Source of the DNA: Sinomonas humi
GTDB taxonomy: Bacteria; Actinomycetota; Actinomycetes; Actinomycetales; Micrococcaceae
Assembly (NCBI RefSeq): GCF_000802235.1
Contig: NZ_JTDL01000147.1
Location: 1-64,000 of the forward strand
Direction: 5' to 3'
Length of the DNA: 64,000 nt
Shown here: in pieces, positions 28,640-38,075 of the stretch
Layout: each line of letters begins with the position of its first letter
Numbering within the stretch: the first letter of the stretch is position 1
The notes under the pieces: generated by a model
Seen by the model: the letters and a program-made list of their open reading frames with translations, nothing else
Told to the model about the DNA's origin: nothing
Databases searched by the model: none
Program-made: the position numbers and the translations under genes

Positions 28640-29686
28640 CTACTCGCCGTCGACAGCCTTGAGCCGCGGCTGCTCCTCGGCGGGCTTGCTGATCCCGACC
28701 CCGAGCTTCTCTTTGATGAGCCGCTCGAGTTCGTCCGCAAGCTCCGGGTTGTCACGGAGGAAACGCCGCGAGTTCTCCATGCCTTGGCCGAGCTGATCGC
28801 CGTCGTAGGTGAACCATGAGCCCGACTTCTTGATGATGCCGTGCTCGACGCCCATGTCGATGATCCCGCCCTCACGCGAAATCCCTTGGCCGTAGATGAT
28901 GTCGAACTCTGCCTGCTTGAACGGCGGAGCCATCTTGTTCTTGACGATCTTCGCCTTCGTCCGGTTGCCGACCGAATCGGCCCCCTCCTTGAGGGTCTGG
29001 ACGCGACGTACGTCGATACGGACCGACGCGTAGAACTTGAGCGCCTTGCCACCGGTCGTGGTCTCAGGGGAGCCGAAGAAGACGCCGATCTTCTCGCGCA
29101 GCTGATTGATGAAGATCGCGGTCGTCTTCGTCTGGTTGAGGCGCCCGGTCACCTTGCGCAGCGCCTGGCTCATGAGTCGCGCCTGCAGGCCTACGTGGCT
29201 GTCGCCCATCTCACCCTCGATTTCGGCGCGCGGCACAAGGGCCGCCACCGAGTCGATGACGATGATGTCGAGCGAGCCTGAACCGACGAGCATGTCCATG
29301 ATCTCGAGAGCCTGCTCGCCCGTGTCGGGCTGGGAGACAAGGAGGGCGTCCGTGTCGACGCCCAGCTTGGCGGCGTATTCCGGATCGAGCGCGTGCTCGG
29401 CGTCGATGAAGGCGGCAATCCCGCCATTGCGCTGGGCGTTGGCAACTGCGTGTAGGGCAACCGTGGTCTTACCCGACGACTCGGGGCCGTAGATCTCGAC
29501 CACGCGGCCGCGCGGAAGGCCGCCGATTCCGAGCGCAACATCCAGCGCGATCGATCCGGTCGGAATGACCTCGATCGGCGCACGCGTGTCATCGCCGAGT
29601 CGCATGATCGAGCCCTTGCCGAACTGCTTGTCAATTTGCGCGAGGGCCGCCTCAAGGGCCTTTTCACGATCTGGCGCTGCCGCCAT
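28640..29686 (-). CDS. recA: Recombinase RecA
   Basis: DNA strand-exchange protein and co-protease for LexA. The 348-residue protein has Walker [10 protein letters not shown], Walker [13 protein letters not shown] and the L2 loop [19 protein letters not shown]. No intein interrupts it, unlike some mycobacterial recA genes. The ATG at 29686 begins [11 protein letters not shown]; the frame is open 50 codons upstream but covers the promoter and leader. A LexA box lies 141 bases upstream. Confidence 0.98.
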   Translation of the reverse strand: MAAAPDREKALEAALAQIDKQFGKGSIMRLGDDTRAPIEVIPTGSIALDVALGIGGLPRGRVVEIYGPESSGKTTVALHAVANAQRNGGIAAFIDAEHALDPEYAAKLGVDTDALLVSQPDTGEQALEIMDMLVGSGSLDIIVIDSVAALVPRAEIEGEMGDSHVGLQARLMSQALRKVTGRLNQTKTTAIFINQLREKIGVFFGSPETTTGGKALKFYASVRIDVRRVQTLKEGADSVGNRTKAKIVKNKMAPPFKQAEFDIIYGQGISREGGIIDMGVEHGIIKKSGSWFTYDGDQLGQGMENSRRFLRDNPELADELERLIKEKLGVGISKPAEEQPRLKAVDGE

Positions 29687-29813
29687 GGTCCACCTCCGGT
29701 CGGGGTTGTCGTTCAATCCACTCGCTACGCTACCGAGGGTCACCGACAGTCCAGCGCCCCGCGCTGGCGTATGTGGACAACTCGGCGGGAACCCGTGAAT
29801 CTCCTCGACAACG

Positions 29814-29842
29814 AGGATACGCCCGCCCGAACACACCTTCGA
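29814..29842 (-). promoter_or_regulatory. recA promoter with LexA box
   Basis: On the minus strand TCGAAGGTGTGTTCGG (29827-29842) matches the LexA consensus with two mismatches. Its TTCGAA start could serve as a -35, lying 18 bases from TATCCT (29814-29819), a good -10. This gives recA a leader of about 120 bases. Confidence 0.8.
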
Positions 29843-29881
29843 ATAAGCGGCTCGGCGTGTTGCGATTCCTCAGCCGCGATC

Positions 29882-30103
29882 TCAGTCCTTGAGCGGCCGG
29901 TCTTTGCCCAGCCGGCGCTCTGCGGGGACGTCCTGCATATCGCACACGGCGAGCCACACGGTCCGCGGGTTCTGCCCGGCCTTGAGGGCCTCCACAGCAG
30001 TGCGTCCCCCTACCGAGGTGAGCACGAGGCTAGATGCGAGGACTCGCGCGTAGCCCGCACCGAACTCGTCCTCCATGAGCCGCCAGAAGTCACTGTGCCG
30101 CAT
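29882..30103 (-). CDS. DUF3046 family protein
   Basis: A 73-residue protein starting MRHSDFWRLMEDEFG, with SVGGRTAVEALKAG and a final PAERRLGKDRPLKD. These match DUF3046, a small family commonly found just upstream of recA in actinobacteria. Function unknown; the position suggests a link to DNA metabolism but nothing in the sequence shows one. The start is set by the family's conserved N-terminus; the frame continues upstream into the MarR gene's antisense strand. Confidence 0.85.
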   Translation of the reverse strand: MRHSDFWRLMEDEFGAGYARVLASSLVLTSVGGRTAVEALKAGQNPRTVWLAVCDMQDVPAERRLGKDRPLKD

Positions 30104-30154
30104 CGAACCATTCTCCCATCGGTCCCCATTCACCTGCCCACCTATGATTGGCTC

Positions 30155-30712
30155 ATGCCAACCCCAAGCCAGGAACCGGAAGAGTTCGATGCCGCGTTCG
30201 AATCGATCGAGCAGCAGTTGAGCCTCTTCTGGCGCCGGGCCAGGTCCGTCTCCCACACAATCTCGCGATCACTCCACCCGGAGATCGAGCCGGGCGCGTA
30301 CGGCGTGCTCATGATCCTTCTGAGGGAGGGTCCGCTCCGGGTCACCGAACTCGCGGCCCTCATCGGCATCGGAAAGCCTTCGGTGAGCCGACAGGTCGCG
30401 CTCCTCGAGCGCATCGGGCTCGTCCTGAAGGAAGACGACCCCGCAGACCGCCGAGCCCAGAGAGTCATCCTCAGCCCAGCGGGTGCGGCAGAGATCGAAG
30501 AGCTGCGACGCCGGCGCCTCTCCTTCTTCCGCGACGCGCTCGGCTCATGGGACCTCACCGACCTGTCGAATCTGGCCGGCTACTTCTCAAGGGTCAACGA
30601 GGCGCTCGCGACCGCGGCCCGCCGAAAGTCCGACACCCTCAGGCACACGCACGAGGGGCCGGGCGCAAACCCGGCCCCTCGTGGCGAAGTGTCTTTGGCT
30701 GACGAAGATTAA
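30155..30712 (+). CDS. MarR family transcriptional regulator
   Basis: A 185-residue winged helix-turn-helix regulator. Recognition region: [24 protein letters not shown]; wing: [16 protein letters not shown]. Flanking helices form the dimer interface. The ligand and targets are unknown. TATGAT (30143-30148) ends 6 bases before the ATG, so a leaderless transcript is likely. The last 20 or so codons coincide with a perfect inverted repeat that looks like the terminator of the convergent clgR unit. Confidence 0.88.
   Translation: MPTPSQEPEEFDAAFESIEQQLSLFWRRARSVSHTISRSLHPEIEPGAYGVLMILLREGPLRVTELAALIGIGKPSVSRQVALLERIGLVLKEDDPADRRAQRVILSPAGAAEIEELRRRRLSFFRDALGSWDLTDLSNLAGYFSRVNEALATAARRKSDTLRHTHEGPGANPAPRGEVSLADED
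30650..30683. terminator. Bidirectional terminator inside the MarR 3' coding end
   Basis: CACGAGGGGCCGGG (30650-30663) and CCCGGCCCCTCGTG (30670-30683) form a perfect 14-base-pair stem with a CGCAAA loop. It lies 26 bases past the clgR stop and 26 bases before the end of the MarR stop codon. For clgR it is a normally placed terminator; for the MarR gene it lies within the coding sequence. Confidence 0.8.
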
Positions 30713-31041
30713 CGCGATCCGCTGAGCTCGATGCCGAGTTCCTCGGTGAGGTCACGTCCGTAGCGCTGGGAGAACTCCTGAGGGACAGTGTCCGGCACGG
30801 AAACGCCTTCGGCGACCGCGACACGGTCGCTCACCTCGCGGAGCATGGCCGACAGCGGAACGTCTAGTGCCGAGCAGATCGAGGAGAGGAGTTCGGACGA
30901 GGCTTCCTTCTGGCCCCGCTCGACCTCGCTCAGGTAACCAAGCGAAACCCGCGCGTTGTGGGAGACTTCACGGAGCGTACGGCCCTGACGTTGGCGGACG
31001 TCACGCAGGACGTCTCCAATCTCATGACGCAGAACTACCAT
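30709..31041 (-). CDS. clgR: XRE-family regulator ClgR
   Basis: A 110-residue regulator with one helix-turn-helix ([20 protein letters not shown], about residues 27-46) and a short C-terminal tail. The sequence [22 protein letters not shown] is typical of ClgR, which activates clp protease and some DNA-repair genes in actinobacteria and is itself a Clp substrate. I chose the ATG at 31041 (AAGGAG 7 bases upstream); an in-frame ATG at 31134 would add 31 residues but lacks a well-placed site. It is last in dapA-rnj-ftsK-pgsA-cinA-clgR order, and its stop overlaps the MarR stop. Confidence 0.9.
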   Translation of the reverse strand: MVVLRHEIGDVLRDVRQRQGRTLREVSHNARVSLGYLSEVERGQKEASSELLSSICSALDVPLSAMLREVSDRVAVAEGVSVPDTVPQEFSQRYGRDLTEELGIELSGSR

Positions 31042-31291
31042 CTTGCGCTCCTTCTTCTCTTCAGGGGCGATTTCAGCCAAGCCCACATTGCGCCAGCGGA
31101 CTACGCCATTGACGGTTACGGGCTGCTTGACCATATGTATCTGTGCGCTCCTTGTTCGCGGGGCCCGGACTCCGGGCTTCCGTGTGACCCATCCTAGTGC
31201 CGCCGATCCTTGACGACACTAGTGACAACTCTCTGACGTGGTGGTTTGTTCCCCGCTGACCGCCATGCCTACCCAAAGTCACAGATCGCTC

Positions 31292-31783
31292 TCAGTTAAC
31301 TCCAAGCGGAGTCTCCGGAGTCAGGGCCGCGAAGAGCGCCTCGAGCGCGGCATCCCGGGCGGCTCTCCGGATGTCCTCCCGGGAGCCCGAGAAGTGGCAC
31401 TCGCGGACCTCCGTCCGCGCCGGGCCCGCCACGGCGACGAACACGGTTCCCACTTGCTTCCCGTCGAGGGGGTCGGGTCCAGCTACGCCGGTCGTCGACA
31501 CCCCGTAGTCCGCGCCGCATGCTTTGCGCGTCCCCTGGGCCATCTGCCGCGCAACCTCTCCGTCCACGGATCCGACTTCCCTCAACAGGTCCGGGGAGAC
31601 ATCGAGAAGCTGGGCTTTCACCTCGCTGGCGTAGCTCACGATGCCCCCACGAAGCATTGCCGAGGCTCCGGGAACATCTGCGAGCGTGGCGGCAACGAGG
31701 CCGGCCGTGAGGGATTCTGCCGTTGCAACCGTCGTTCCCCGCGCGATGAAGGCCGCAACCACGTCCTGAACCCGCACCGTCAT
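31292..31783 (-). CDS. CinA-family nicotinamide-nucleotide amidase
   Basis: A 163-residue stand-alone CinA C-terminal domain. TAESLTAGLVAATLADVPGAS and the later TTGVAGPDPLDGKQVGTV are the family signatures. The domain deamidates nicotinamide mononucleotide in pyridine nucleotide salvage. The N-terminal MoCF-like half of full CinA is absent, as is usual for this form. It starts 7 bases after pgsA, and in actinobacteria it commonly sits with clgR and recA. Confidence 0.93.
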   Translation of the reverse strand: MTVRVQDVVAAFIARGTTVATAESLTAGLVAATLADVPGASAMLRGGIVSYASEVKAQLLDVSPDLLREVGSVDGEVARQMAQGTRKACGADYGVSTTGVAGPDPLDGKQVGTVFVAVAGPARTEVRECHFSGSREDIRRAARDAALEALFAALTPETPLGVN

Positions 31784-31790
31784 CTCCTGC

Positions 31791-32405
31791 TCACCTTGCC
31801 CTCATCGCCTCGGCGCGAAGGCGCGCAGCCTTCACAACATAGTCGACCCCCGTCACCACCGTGACGGCCGCGGCCGCGAGCATGACGACCAGGGCGACGA
31901 CCGGCACCGCGGGTGCGACGTACCGGAGCGGCAGCAGGAAGAGCACGAGTGCGACCGTCTGAAGCACGGTCTTGAGCTTGCCACCGGACGACGCCGGCAT
32001 GACACCGTATCGAATCACCACAAACCGGAGGGCAGTGATCCCCCACTCCCGCACGAGGATCACGATGGTGATCCACCACGGGAGCTCACCGAGTACCGAG
32101 AGCAGGACGAGCGCCGCGCCGGTAAGGAGCTTGTCCGCAATCGGGTCCGCAATCTTCCCGAAGTCGGTCACCAGATTGCGACGGCGGGCAATCTGGCCGT
32201 CGAGCTGATCGGTGTACATCGCAACCGCGAACGCCGCGAGAGCGAGCCAACGGAGCAGTCCTTGCCGCGAGTCGTCCGCGAGCATCAACCAGACGAACAC
32301 CGGGACGAGGACGATTCGGAACATCGTGAGGACGTTCGGAAGGTTCCAGAGCTGACTCCTCTGTGCGGGGCCCTCCTGCCCAGGCGGCTGTGCGGTGCTC
32401 ACCAA
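31791..32405 (-). CDS. pgsA: CDP-diacylglycerol--glycerol-3-phosphate 3-phosphatidyltransferase
   Basis: Membrane enzyme of phosphatidylglycerol synthesis, 204 residues with about five transmembrane helices. The CDP-alcohol phosphotransferase motif D-x2-DG-x2-AR-x8-G-x3-D-x3-D is complete: DQLDGQIARRRN followed by GKIADPIAD. The N-terminus NLPNVLTMFRIVLVPVFV is typical. It starts 6 bases after ftsK and precedes cinA. A related CDP-alcohol enzyme such as PI-phosphate synthase is less likely given this sequence and context. Confidence 0.92.
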   Translation of the reverse strand: MVSTAQPPGQEGPAQRSQLWNLPNVLTMFRIVLVPVFVWLMLADDSRQGLLRWLALAAFAVAMYTDQLDGQIARRRNLVTDFGKIADPIADKLLTGAALVLLSVLGELPWWITIVILVREWGITALRFVVIRYGVMPASSGGKLKTVLQTVALVLFLLPLRYVAPAVPVVALVVMLAAAAVTVVTGVDYVVKAARLRAEAMRAR

Positions 32406-32411
32406 CCAAGA

Positions 32412-35279
32412 CTAGCGGCCGGTGAGCTGCCAGGCGTCCTCGCCACCGCCGTCGTCGTCCTCGTCGTAGTAGTCCACGGCCTGCGTGCGGTCGTCCAGGT
32501 CCGCCGCGACGAGGTCCTCGGCGTAGGGCGAGTCGACGGCCTGATCGCCCAGATGGTGGTTCGCGTTGGCGTTCTCGGCCAACGCCTGCTCCGTGTGGCT
32601 CGCCGGAGAAGCGGACGACGGCGAGTCCTCGCCTCGGAGGGCGGCGAGGACGGCAGGGAGATCGTCGGGCTTGACGAGGACGTCGCGTGCCTTGGAGCCC
32701 TCCGAGGGGCCGACGACGCCACGGCTCTCGAGGAGGTCCATGAGCCGGCCCGCCTTCGCGAAGCCGACGCGCAGCTTCCGCTGGAGCATCGAGGTCGAGC
32801 CGAACTGGGTCGTCACGACGAGCTCGGTGGCCTGGAGAAGGACCTCGAGATCGTCGCCGATCTCCTCGTCGATCTGCTTCTTCTCCGGCTCCGCGGCGAC
32901 ATCCTCGCGGTACGTCACCTGCAGCTGGCCCTTGACGTGTTCGACTACCTGATGGATCTCCGACTCGGAGACCCACGCGCCCTGCACACGCATCGGCTTG
33001 GAAGCGCCCATGGGCAGGAAGAGCGCGTCACCCTGGCCGATGAGCTTCTCCGCGCCCGGCTGGTCGAGGACGACGCGGGAGTCGGTCACCGACGACGTCG
33101 CGAAGGCCATCCGCGAGGGCACATTCGCCTTGATGAGGCCCGTCACGACATCGACCGACGGCCTCTGGGTCGCCAGCACGAGGTGGATGCCCGCAGCGCG
33201 CGCGAGCTGGGTGATGCGCACGATCGAGTCCTCGACGTCGCGAGGGGCCACCATCATGAGGTCAGCGAGCTCGTCGACGATCACGAGGAGATAGGGGTAC
33301 GCCTTGATCTTCCGCTCCGAGCCGGGAGGAGGCACCACCTTCCCGGCGCGCACGGCCTTGTTGAAGTCGTCGATGTGCTTGAAGCCGTAGTTGGCGAGGT
33401 CGTCGTACCGCGCGTCCATCTCCCGAACGACCCATTGGAGAGCCTCGGCCGCCTTCTTCGGATTCGTGATGATCGGCGTGATGAGGTGCGGAACTCCCTC
33501 ATAGGCGGTAAGTTCGACACGCTTCGGATCGACCATGACCATTCGGACCTCGTCGGGCGTGGCCCGCATGAGGATCGAAGTGATCATCGAGTTCACGAAT
33601 GACGACTTGCCGGCGCCCGTCGCGCCCGCGACGAGCATGTGCGGCATCTTGGCCAGGTTTGCGACGACGAATCCGCCCTCGACATCCTTGCCGACCCCCA
33701 TGACCATGGGGTGATCCGTGCGGCGGGCGTTCTGGCTGCGGAGGACATCACCGAGCGAGACCGTCTCGCGGTCCGTGTTGGGGATCTCGATGCCGATCGC
33801 ACTCTTGCCCGGGATGGGGCTCAGAATGCGCACATCGGAACTCGCGACGGCGTACGCGATGTTCTTGCTCAGCGCAGTGACCTTCTCGACCTTCGTTCCC
33901 GAGGCCAACTCGATCTCGTAGCGCGTGACCGTCGGGCCGCGGCTGAAGCCAGTCACTTCCGCATCGACGTTGAACTGCTGGAGCGTGTTGGTCAGCGCCG
34001 CGACAATCGCATCGTTGGCCTCGGTGCGCTCCTTCGGGGCTGTACCCTGCACCAGGAGCTCCGACGACGGGAGGGTGTACGTGACATCCCCTGCGAGTTG
34101 GAGCTGCTCGGTCCGCTGGGGAATGGGCGACGGCGGCGCGACCGGCGGCCACGGCGCGGAAGGCACGATCGGGGCGGCTGCGGCGACGGTGGGAATAGAC
34201 TCGGTGGCTCCCTCGGGGGCCTTGGGACCGGCGTCTTTGCCGCCCGTGATCCCCCCGCGCGCGGCACGGATCTTCTCGATCGCCGCCTCGGCCTGTGATC
34301 GGCCTGGAGCTGGCAAGGCCTCGGTGGGCTCATCCTCTCCGACGACGGCGCGCTCGTACGGCTCGTCGCCGGCGAAGCCGTCCGGAAGCTCCGGCTCTTC
34401 CGACCCCTCGTCCCGACCGAACAGGCGGCGCCTCTTCTTGGGGGACTTCTCAGGGCCCCGTGCGGCCTCCTCGGCTCGCCGCTCCGAGTCGTAGAGGTAG
34501 CTGCGGTCGTGGCGGGCGCCGTCGTCGTCATGGTCCATCAGGTCCGCACCCACCAAGTGGTCCCATGCCCCCCGAAGCCGCCGGGGAATCGCCGTGAACG
34601 GCGTCGCGGTGACGATGAGAACGGAGACAAACGCGAGGAACGAGTACACGAGCAGCGGCACCACCGGATGGATGGACGCCAGAAGCGAAGCCGCGAGGAA
34701 GCCGAGCATGCCGCCCGCGGCGCGGAGACCGTCGAACCCGTCTGCCGGGGAAGGGAGACCGCCGATGACGTCGGCAATCCCGGCTCCGGAGAACGCCATG
34801 ATCAGGAACCCGATGCCGACTCGGTTGTTCCCTCGCTGGTCTTCGGGATGCCGAAAGAGCCGGACGGCACACACCGCGAGCATGAGTGGGAGCACGAGCG
34901 AGACCCAGCCGAACGTCCCGTTGACGACGGCGTAGACGCCATCCGGGAACCAGCCGTGCCAGCCCCACCAGGAGAACGTTGCGATGAAGACGGCAAGCGC
35001 AAGGTTGAACAGGCCCGCGCCGTCGCGGCGCGCGGCTGGATCGAGGCCGCTCACGTCCGTGCCGATGCGACGAACCCCGGCGCCCACCGTATGGGCGACC
35101 CCCTGCCACGCTCCCCCGATAACGCGAGCGAGCCACGGCTGTCCCGAATCTCTCGTCGTGACGGACGAAGACCTGCCGGAGGGGCGCTTCGACCCGGAGC
35201 CAGAGCTTTTGCCTTGGCCAGACCGGGCCGATGGGCCGGAGCGGGTGCTTCGTGGCGCGGAGGAAGTGCGAGTCGCCAT
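32412..35279 (-). CDS. ftsK: DNA translocase FtsK
   Basis: Septal ATPase that pumps chromosome ends clear of the division site. The 955-residue protein has a basic Ser-rich N-terminus, four transmembrane segments (about 75-235), a Pro/Ala/Glu linker and the motor: Walker A GATGAGKSS, Walker B LLVIVDELADLMM. The C-terminal gamma winged helix (about 830-895, FAKAGRLMDLLESRGVVGP) reads KOPS sites. An acidic tail follows. The ATG at 35279 has TACCGT (35287-35292) 7 bases upstream, suggesting a leaderless start. A terminator separates it from RNase J. Confidence 0.96.
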   Translation of the reverse strand: MATRTSSAPRSTRSGPSARSGQGKSSGSGSKRPSGRSSSVTTRDSGQPWLARVIGGAWQGVAHTVGAGVRRIGTDVSGLDPAARRDGAGLFNLALAVFIATFSWWGWHGWFPDGVYAVVNGTFGWVSLVLPLMLAVCAVRLFRHPEDQRGNNRVGIGFLIMAFSGAGIADVIGGLPSPADGFDGLRAAGGMLGFLAASLLASIHPVVPLLVYSFLAFVSVLIVTATPFTAIPRRLRGAWDHLVGADLMDHDDDGARHDRSYLYDSERRAEEAARGPEKSPKKRRRLFGRDEGSEEPELPDGFAGDEPYERAVVGEDEPTEALPAPGRSQAEAAIEKIRAARGGITGGKDAGPKAPEGATESIPTVAAAAPIVPSAPWPPVAPPSPIPQRTEQLQLAGDVTYTLPSSELLVQGTAPKERTEANDAIVAALTNTLQQFNVDAEVTGFSRGPTVTRYEIELASGTKVEKVTALSKNIAYAVASSDVRILSPIPGKSAIGIEIPNTDRETVSLGDVLRSQNARRTDHPMVMGVGKDVEGGFVVANLAKMPHMLVAGATGAGKSSFVNSMITSILMRATPDEVRMVMVDPKRVELTAYEGVPHLITPIITNPKKAAEALQWVVREMDARYDDLANYGFKHIDDFNKAVRAGKVVPPPGSERKIKAYPYLLVIVDELADLMMVAPRDVEDSIVRITQLARAAGIHLVLATQRPSVDVVTGLIKANVPSRMAFATSSVTDSRVVLDQPGAEKLIGQGDALFLPMGASKPMRVQGAWVSESEIHQVVEHVKGQLQVTYREDVAAEPEKKQIDEEIGDDLEVLLQATELVVTTQFGSTSMLQRKLRVGFAKAGRLMDLLESRGVVGPSEGSKARDVLVKPDDLPAVLAALRGEDSPSSASPASHTEQALAENANANHHLGDQAVDSPYAEDLVAADLDDRTQAVDYYDEDDDGGGEDAWQLTGR

Positions 35280-35300
35280 ATTCCCTACGGTAGCGCGGAA

Positions 35301-35350
35301 GGCCGCCGAATCCGGGGACATCCACGACTGGCGCACCCGGTTCGGCGGCC
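35301..35350 (-). terminator. Terminator after the RNase J gene
   Basis: GGCCGCCGAA (35301-35310) pairs with TTCGGCGGCC (35341-35350), and CCGGG (35312-35316) with CCCGG (35336-35340), leaving one bulged base and a 19-base loop. It lies 24 bases after the RNase J stop and just before the ftsK promoter, so the two genes are probably separate transcripts. Confidence 0.7.
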
Positions 35351-35373
35351 CTCCTGCGGCCGGTAGCCTCCGA

Positions 35374-37065
35374 TCAGGCTTCGAGCACGACCGGAATGAT
35401 CATGGGACGGCGGCGCAGCTTGCGGCTCACCCACGTGCCGATCACCCGGCGGACTACCTGCTGAAGCTGGTAGGCCGTGTGGTCCGGCTTCGCAAGGATG
35501 GCCTCCTCGAGCGCCTCGTTGACCTTGGGGATGATGTCGTCGAACACGGCGTCATCCTCCGCCACGCCACGGGCGTGGATCTCAGGACCCGAAACAACCT
35601 TGCCGGTCGAGCGGTTCACCACCGTGATCACGGAGATGAAGCCCTCGTCGCCCAGGATCCGGCGGTCCTTGAGATCGGCGTCGGTGATCGCGCCGACGCT
35701 GCTCCCATCGACATACACGAATCCGACCTCGACCTGGCCGACGATCCGCGCCCGCCCGTTCGCGAGGTCCACAACGGTCCCGTTGTCCCCGAGGATGACG
35801 CTGTCCGGCTCCATGCCTGTCTCGAGCGCGAGGTTCCCGTTCGCGATGAGATGGCGCGTCTCGCCGTGGACGGGCATCGCGTTGAGGGGCTCGATGATGT
35901 TGTAGCAGTAGAGAAGTTCTCCCGCAGCCGCATGGCCCGAGACGTGCACCTTCGCATTGCCCTTGTGCACGACGTTCGCGCCGAGTTTGAGGAGCCCGTT
36001 GATGACGCGGAACACCGCGTTCTCGTTGCCGGGGATGAGCGAGGACGCGAGGATCACCATGTCCCCGGAGCCCACCTGCACGCGGTGGTCGCCGTTGGCC
36101 ATGCGGGACAGGGCTGCCATCGGCTCGCCCTGCGAACCGGTGGACATGAGGACGAGCTGGTGGTCCGGGTAGTCCTCGATGTGCTTGACGTCGACGAGGA
36201 TCCCAGGGGGCACGTCGAGGTAGCCGAGCTTGGCCGCGATCGTCATGTTCCGCACCATCGAGCGCCCCACGAAGGCGACCTTGCGGCCGTGGTGGTGGGC
36301 GGCGTCGAGCACCTGCTGCACCCGGTGGACGTGGGATGAGAAGCTCGCGACGATGATCCGCTTGCGCGCCTGGCCGAACAAGCGGTCGAGGACGGGGCCG
36401 ATCTCCTTCTCAGCAGTGGTGAAGCCGGGGATGTCTGCATTCGTCGAATCCGCCATGAGGAGGTCCACGCCCTCCTCGCCCAACCGCGCGAAGTGCCGCA
36501 GGTCGGTGATGCGGCCGTCGAGCGGGAGCTGGTCCATCTTGAAGTCGCCCGTGTGCAGCACGCTTCCCCCGGCCGTGCGGATGAACACCGCGAGCGCGTC
36601 CGGAATCGAGTGGTTGACGGCGACGAACTCTGTCTGGAAGGGCCCGAAGTCAACGACCTGGCCCTCTTCCACCACCCGCAGGACCGGCGTGATGCGATGC
36701 TCGGCCAGCTTGGCCTCGACTAGCGCGAGTGTGAGCTGCGACCCGACGAGGGGGATGTCCCGGCGGTGCCGCAGAAGGTACGGGACAGCCCCGATGTGAT
36801 CCTCATGCCCATGGGTGAGCACGCAGGCCACAACGTCCTGAATGCGGTTCTCGATGTAGGAGAAGTCCGGGAGGATGAGATCCACTCCGGGCTGATTCTC
36901 CTCCGGGAAGAGGACGCCGCAGTCGACGATGAGGAGCTTGCCGTCGATCTCGAAGACGGCCATGTTGCGGCCGACCTCGCCCAGTCCCCCGAGGGGCACG
37001 ATCCGAAGCGTGCCCTGCGGCAGCTTCGGCGGTGTCGTGAGGACCGGGAGGGCAAGTTGGGTCAT
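35374..37065 (-). CDS. rnj: Ribonuclease J
   Basis: A 563-residue metallo-beta-lactamase/beta-CASP nuclease with 5'-3' exo- and endonuclease activity on RNA. The zinc-binding motif is HGHEDHIGAVPYLL near residue 82. The N-terminus LRIVPLGGLGEVGRNMAVFE, the beta-CASP region (about 220-370, with STGSQGEPMAALSRMANGDH) and a C-terminal domain are all present. The ATG overlaps the end of a 10-codon ORF by two bases (see separate entry). It lies downstream of dapA. Confidence 0.95.
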   Translation of the reverse strand: MTQLALPVLTTPPKLPQGTLRIVPLGGLGEVGRNMAVFEIDGKLLIVDCGVLFPEENQPGVDLILPDFSYIENRIQDVVACVLTHGHEDHIGAVPYLLRHRRDIPLVGSQLTLALVEAKLAEHRITPVLRVVEEGQVVDFGPFQTEFVAVNHSIPDALAVFIRTAGGSVLHTGDFKMDQLPLDGRITDLRHFARLGEEGVDLLMADSTNADIPGFTTAEKEIGPVLDRLFGQARKRIIVASFSSHVHRVQQVLDAAHHHGRKVAFVGRSMVRNMTIAAKLGYLDVPPGILVDVKHIEDYPDHQLVLMSTGSQGEPMAALSRMANGDHRVQVGSGDMVILASSLIPGNENAVFRVINGLLKLGANVVHKGNAKVHVSGHAAAGELLYCYNIIEPLNAMPVHGETRHLIANGNLALETGMEPDSVILGDNGTVVDLANGRARIVGQVEVGFVYVDGSSVGAITDADLKDRRILGDEGFISVITVVNRSTGKVVSGPEIHARGVAEDDAVFDDIIPKVNEALEEAILAKPDHTAYQLQQVVRRVIGTWVSRKLRRRPMIIPVVLEA

Positions 37066-37094
37066 TGCTTCTTCTTTCTAGGCGCAGGCGCCAT
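37062..37094 (-). CDS. Possible 10-codon upstream ORF coupled to RNase J
   Basis: An ORF reading MAPAPRKKKQ ends in TGA that shares its TG with the RNase J start (CAATGACC). Such an overlap can couple translation of the nuclease to that of the short peptide. The RNase J start has only a weak purine-rich ribosome-binding site of its own, which the AAG codons of the small ORF provide. No ribosome-binding site for the short ORF was seen, so it may be fortuitous. Confidence 0.3.
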   Translation of the reverse strand: MAPAPRKKKQ

Positions 37095-37113
37095 GTAGCT
37101 AAGCACCGGCCAT

Positions 37114-38022
37114 CTAGGCAAAGTCCATTCCGGCTTCGGCCAGATCGGCGCGGATGAGGGCGAGCTCCGCGTCATTCGGCTCCACGAGCGGGAGTCGGAC
37201 GGTGGAGGTGGGCAGGATTCCCTGCCACGTGAGAACTTGCTTGGTCGCGACGGCGCCCTGGACGCGGGTCATGATGCCGCGGATGACGGGGTCGAGTTCG
37301 AAGTGGATCTTGCGGGCGGTCGCGAAGTCGCCCGCAAGGGCAGCGTCGACGAGAGCGCGGAACTGCTTCGTCACGACGTGGGCCGTCACGCTCACCACGC
37401 CAAGCGCTCCCGCAGCCATCCACGGAAGGGTAAGACCGTCGTCGCCCGAGTAGACGGCGAGATCGCTCTTCGCGAGCACCCGGGTGATCGAGGCGAAATC
37501 GGCCTTGGCGTCTTTGAGGCCTTGGATGTTCGGGTGCTCGGCGAGCCGGAGGATCGTCTCTGTCGCAATGGGGATGCCGCTTCGCCCGGGGATGTCGTAG
37601 AGCATGACCGGGAGCTCGGTCGCGGACGCGATCGCCTCGAAGTGAGCCTGGACTCCCGTCTGGCTGGGCTTGTTGTAGTAGGGAGTGACAATGAGGAGGC
37701 CATCGACTCCGAGCTCCGCTGCCCGGCGCGAGAGGCTGATCGAGTGACGCGTGTCATTGGTTCCGGTTCCGGCGATGACCTTCGCACGGCCGCCCACGGC
37801 CTCGAGGACCGCCTTGAACATGCCGAGGTTCTCCTCGTCCGTGAGGGTCGAGGTCTCGCCCGTGGTGCCCGTGACGACAAGGCCGTCGCAGCCGTCGTCG
37901 ACAAGCTTCGCTGCCAGCTGACCCGCCGCCTCGTAGTCGACCTCTCCGTCCTTGGTGAAAGGGGTCACCATGGCGGTCAGGAGAGTGCCGAAAGTTTGGG
38001 TCCGGATGTCAGAGTCAGCCAT
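37114..38022 (-). CDS. dapA: 4-hydroxy-tetrahydrodipicolinate synthase
   Basis: First committed step of diaminopimelate and lysine synthesis: condenses pyruvate with aspartate semialdehyde. The 302-residue (beta-alpha)8 aldolase has GTTGETSTL near 60, LIVTPYYNKP near 130 with the catalytic Tyr, and the Schiff-base lysine in IQGLKDAKAD. The ATG at 38022 is supported by TAACGT (38030-38035) 7 bases upstream; the frame is open 52 codons further without homology. dapB and dapF are also in this window. Confidence 0.95.
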   Translation of the reverse strand: MADSDIRTQTFGTLLTAMVTPFTKDGEVDYEAAGQLAAKLVDDGCDGLVVTGTTGETSTLTDEENLGMFKAVLEAVGGRAKVIAGTGTNDTRHSISLSRRAAELGVDGLLIVTPYYNKPSQTGVQAHFEAIASATELPVMLYDIPGRSGIPIATETILRLAEHPNIQGLKDAKADFASITRVLAKSDLAVYSGDDGLTLPWMAAGALGVVSVTAHVVTKQFRALVDAALAGDFATARKIHFELDPVIRGIMTRVQGAVATKQVLTWQGILPTSTVRLPLVEPNDAELALIRADLAEAGMDFA

Positions 38023-38075
38023 GCTCAAAACGTTACCCTGTCGCGGCACGTCCTGGACAACGGCGACGGCCCGGT

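Noticed and set aside
31042-31134. N-terminal extension of ClgR from the ATG at 31134
   Set aside because: The spacing from AGGAG is too long (14 bases), and family similarity plus a well-placed AAGGAG support 31041; it may be part of the leader.
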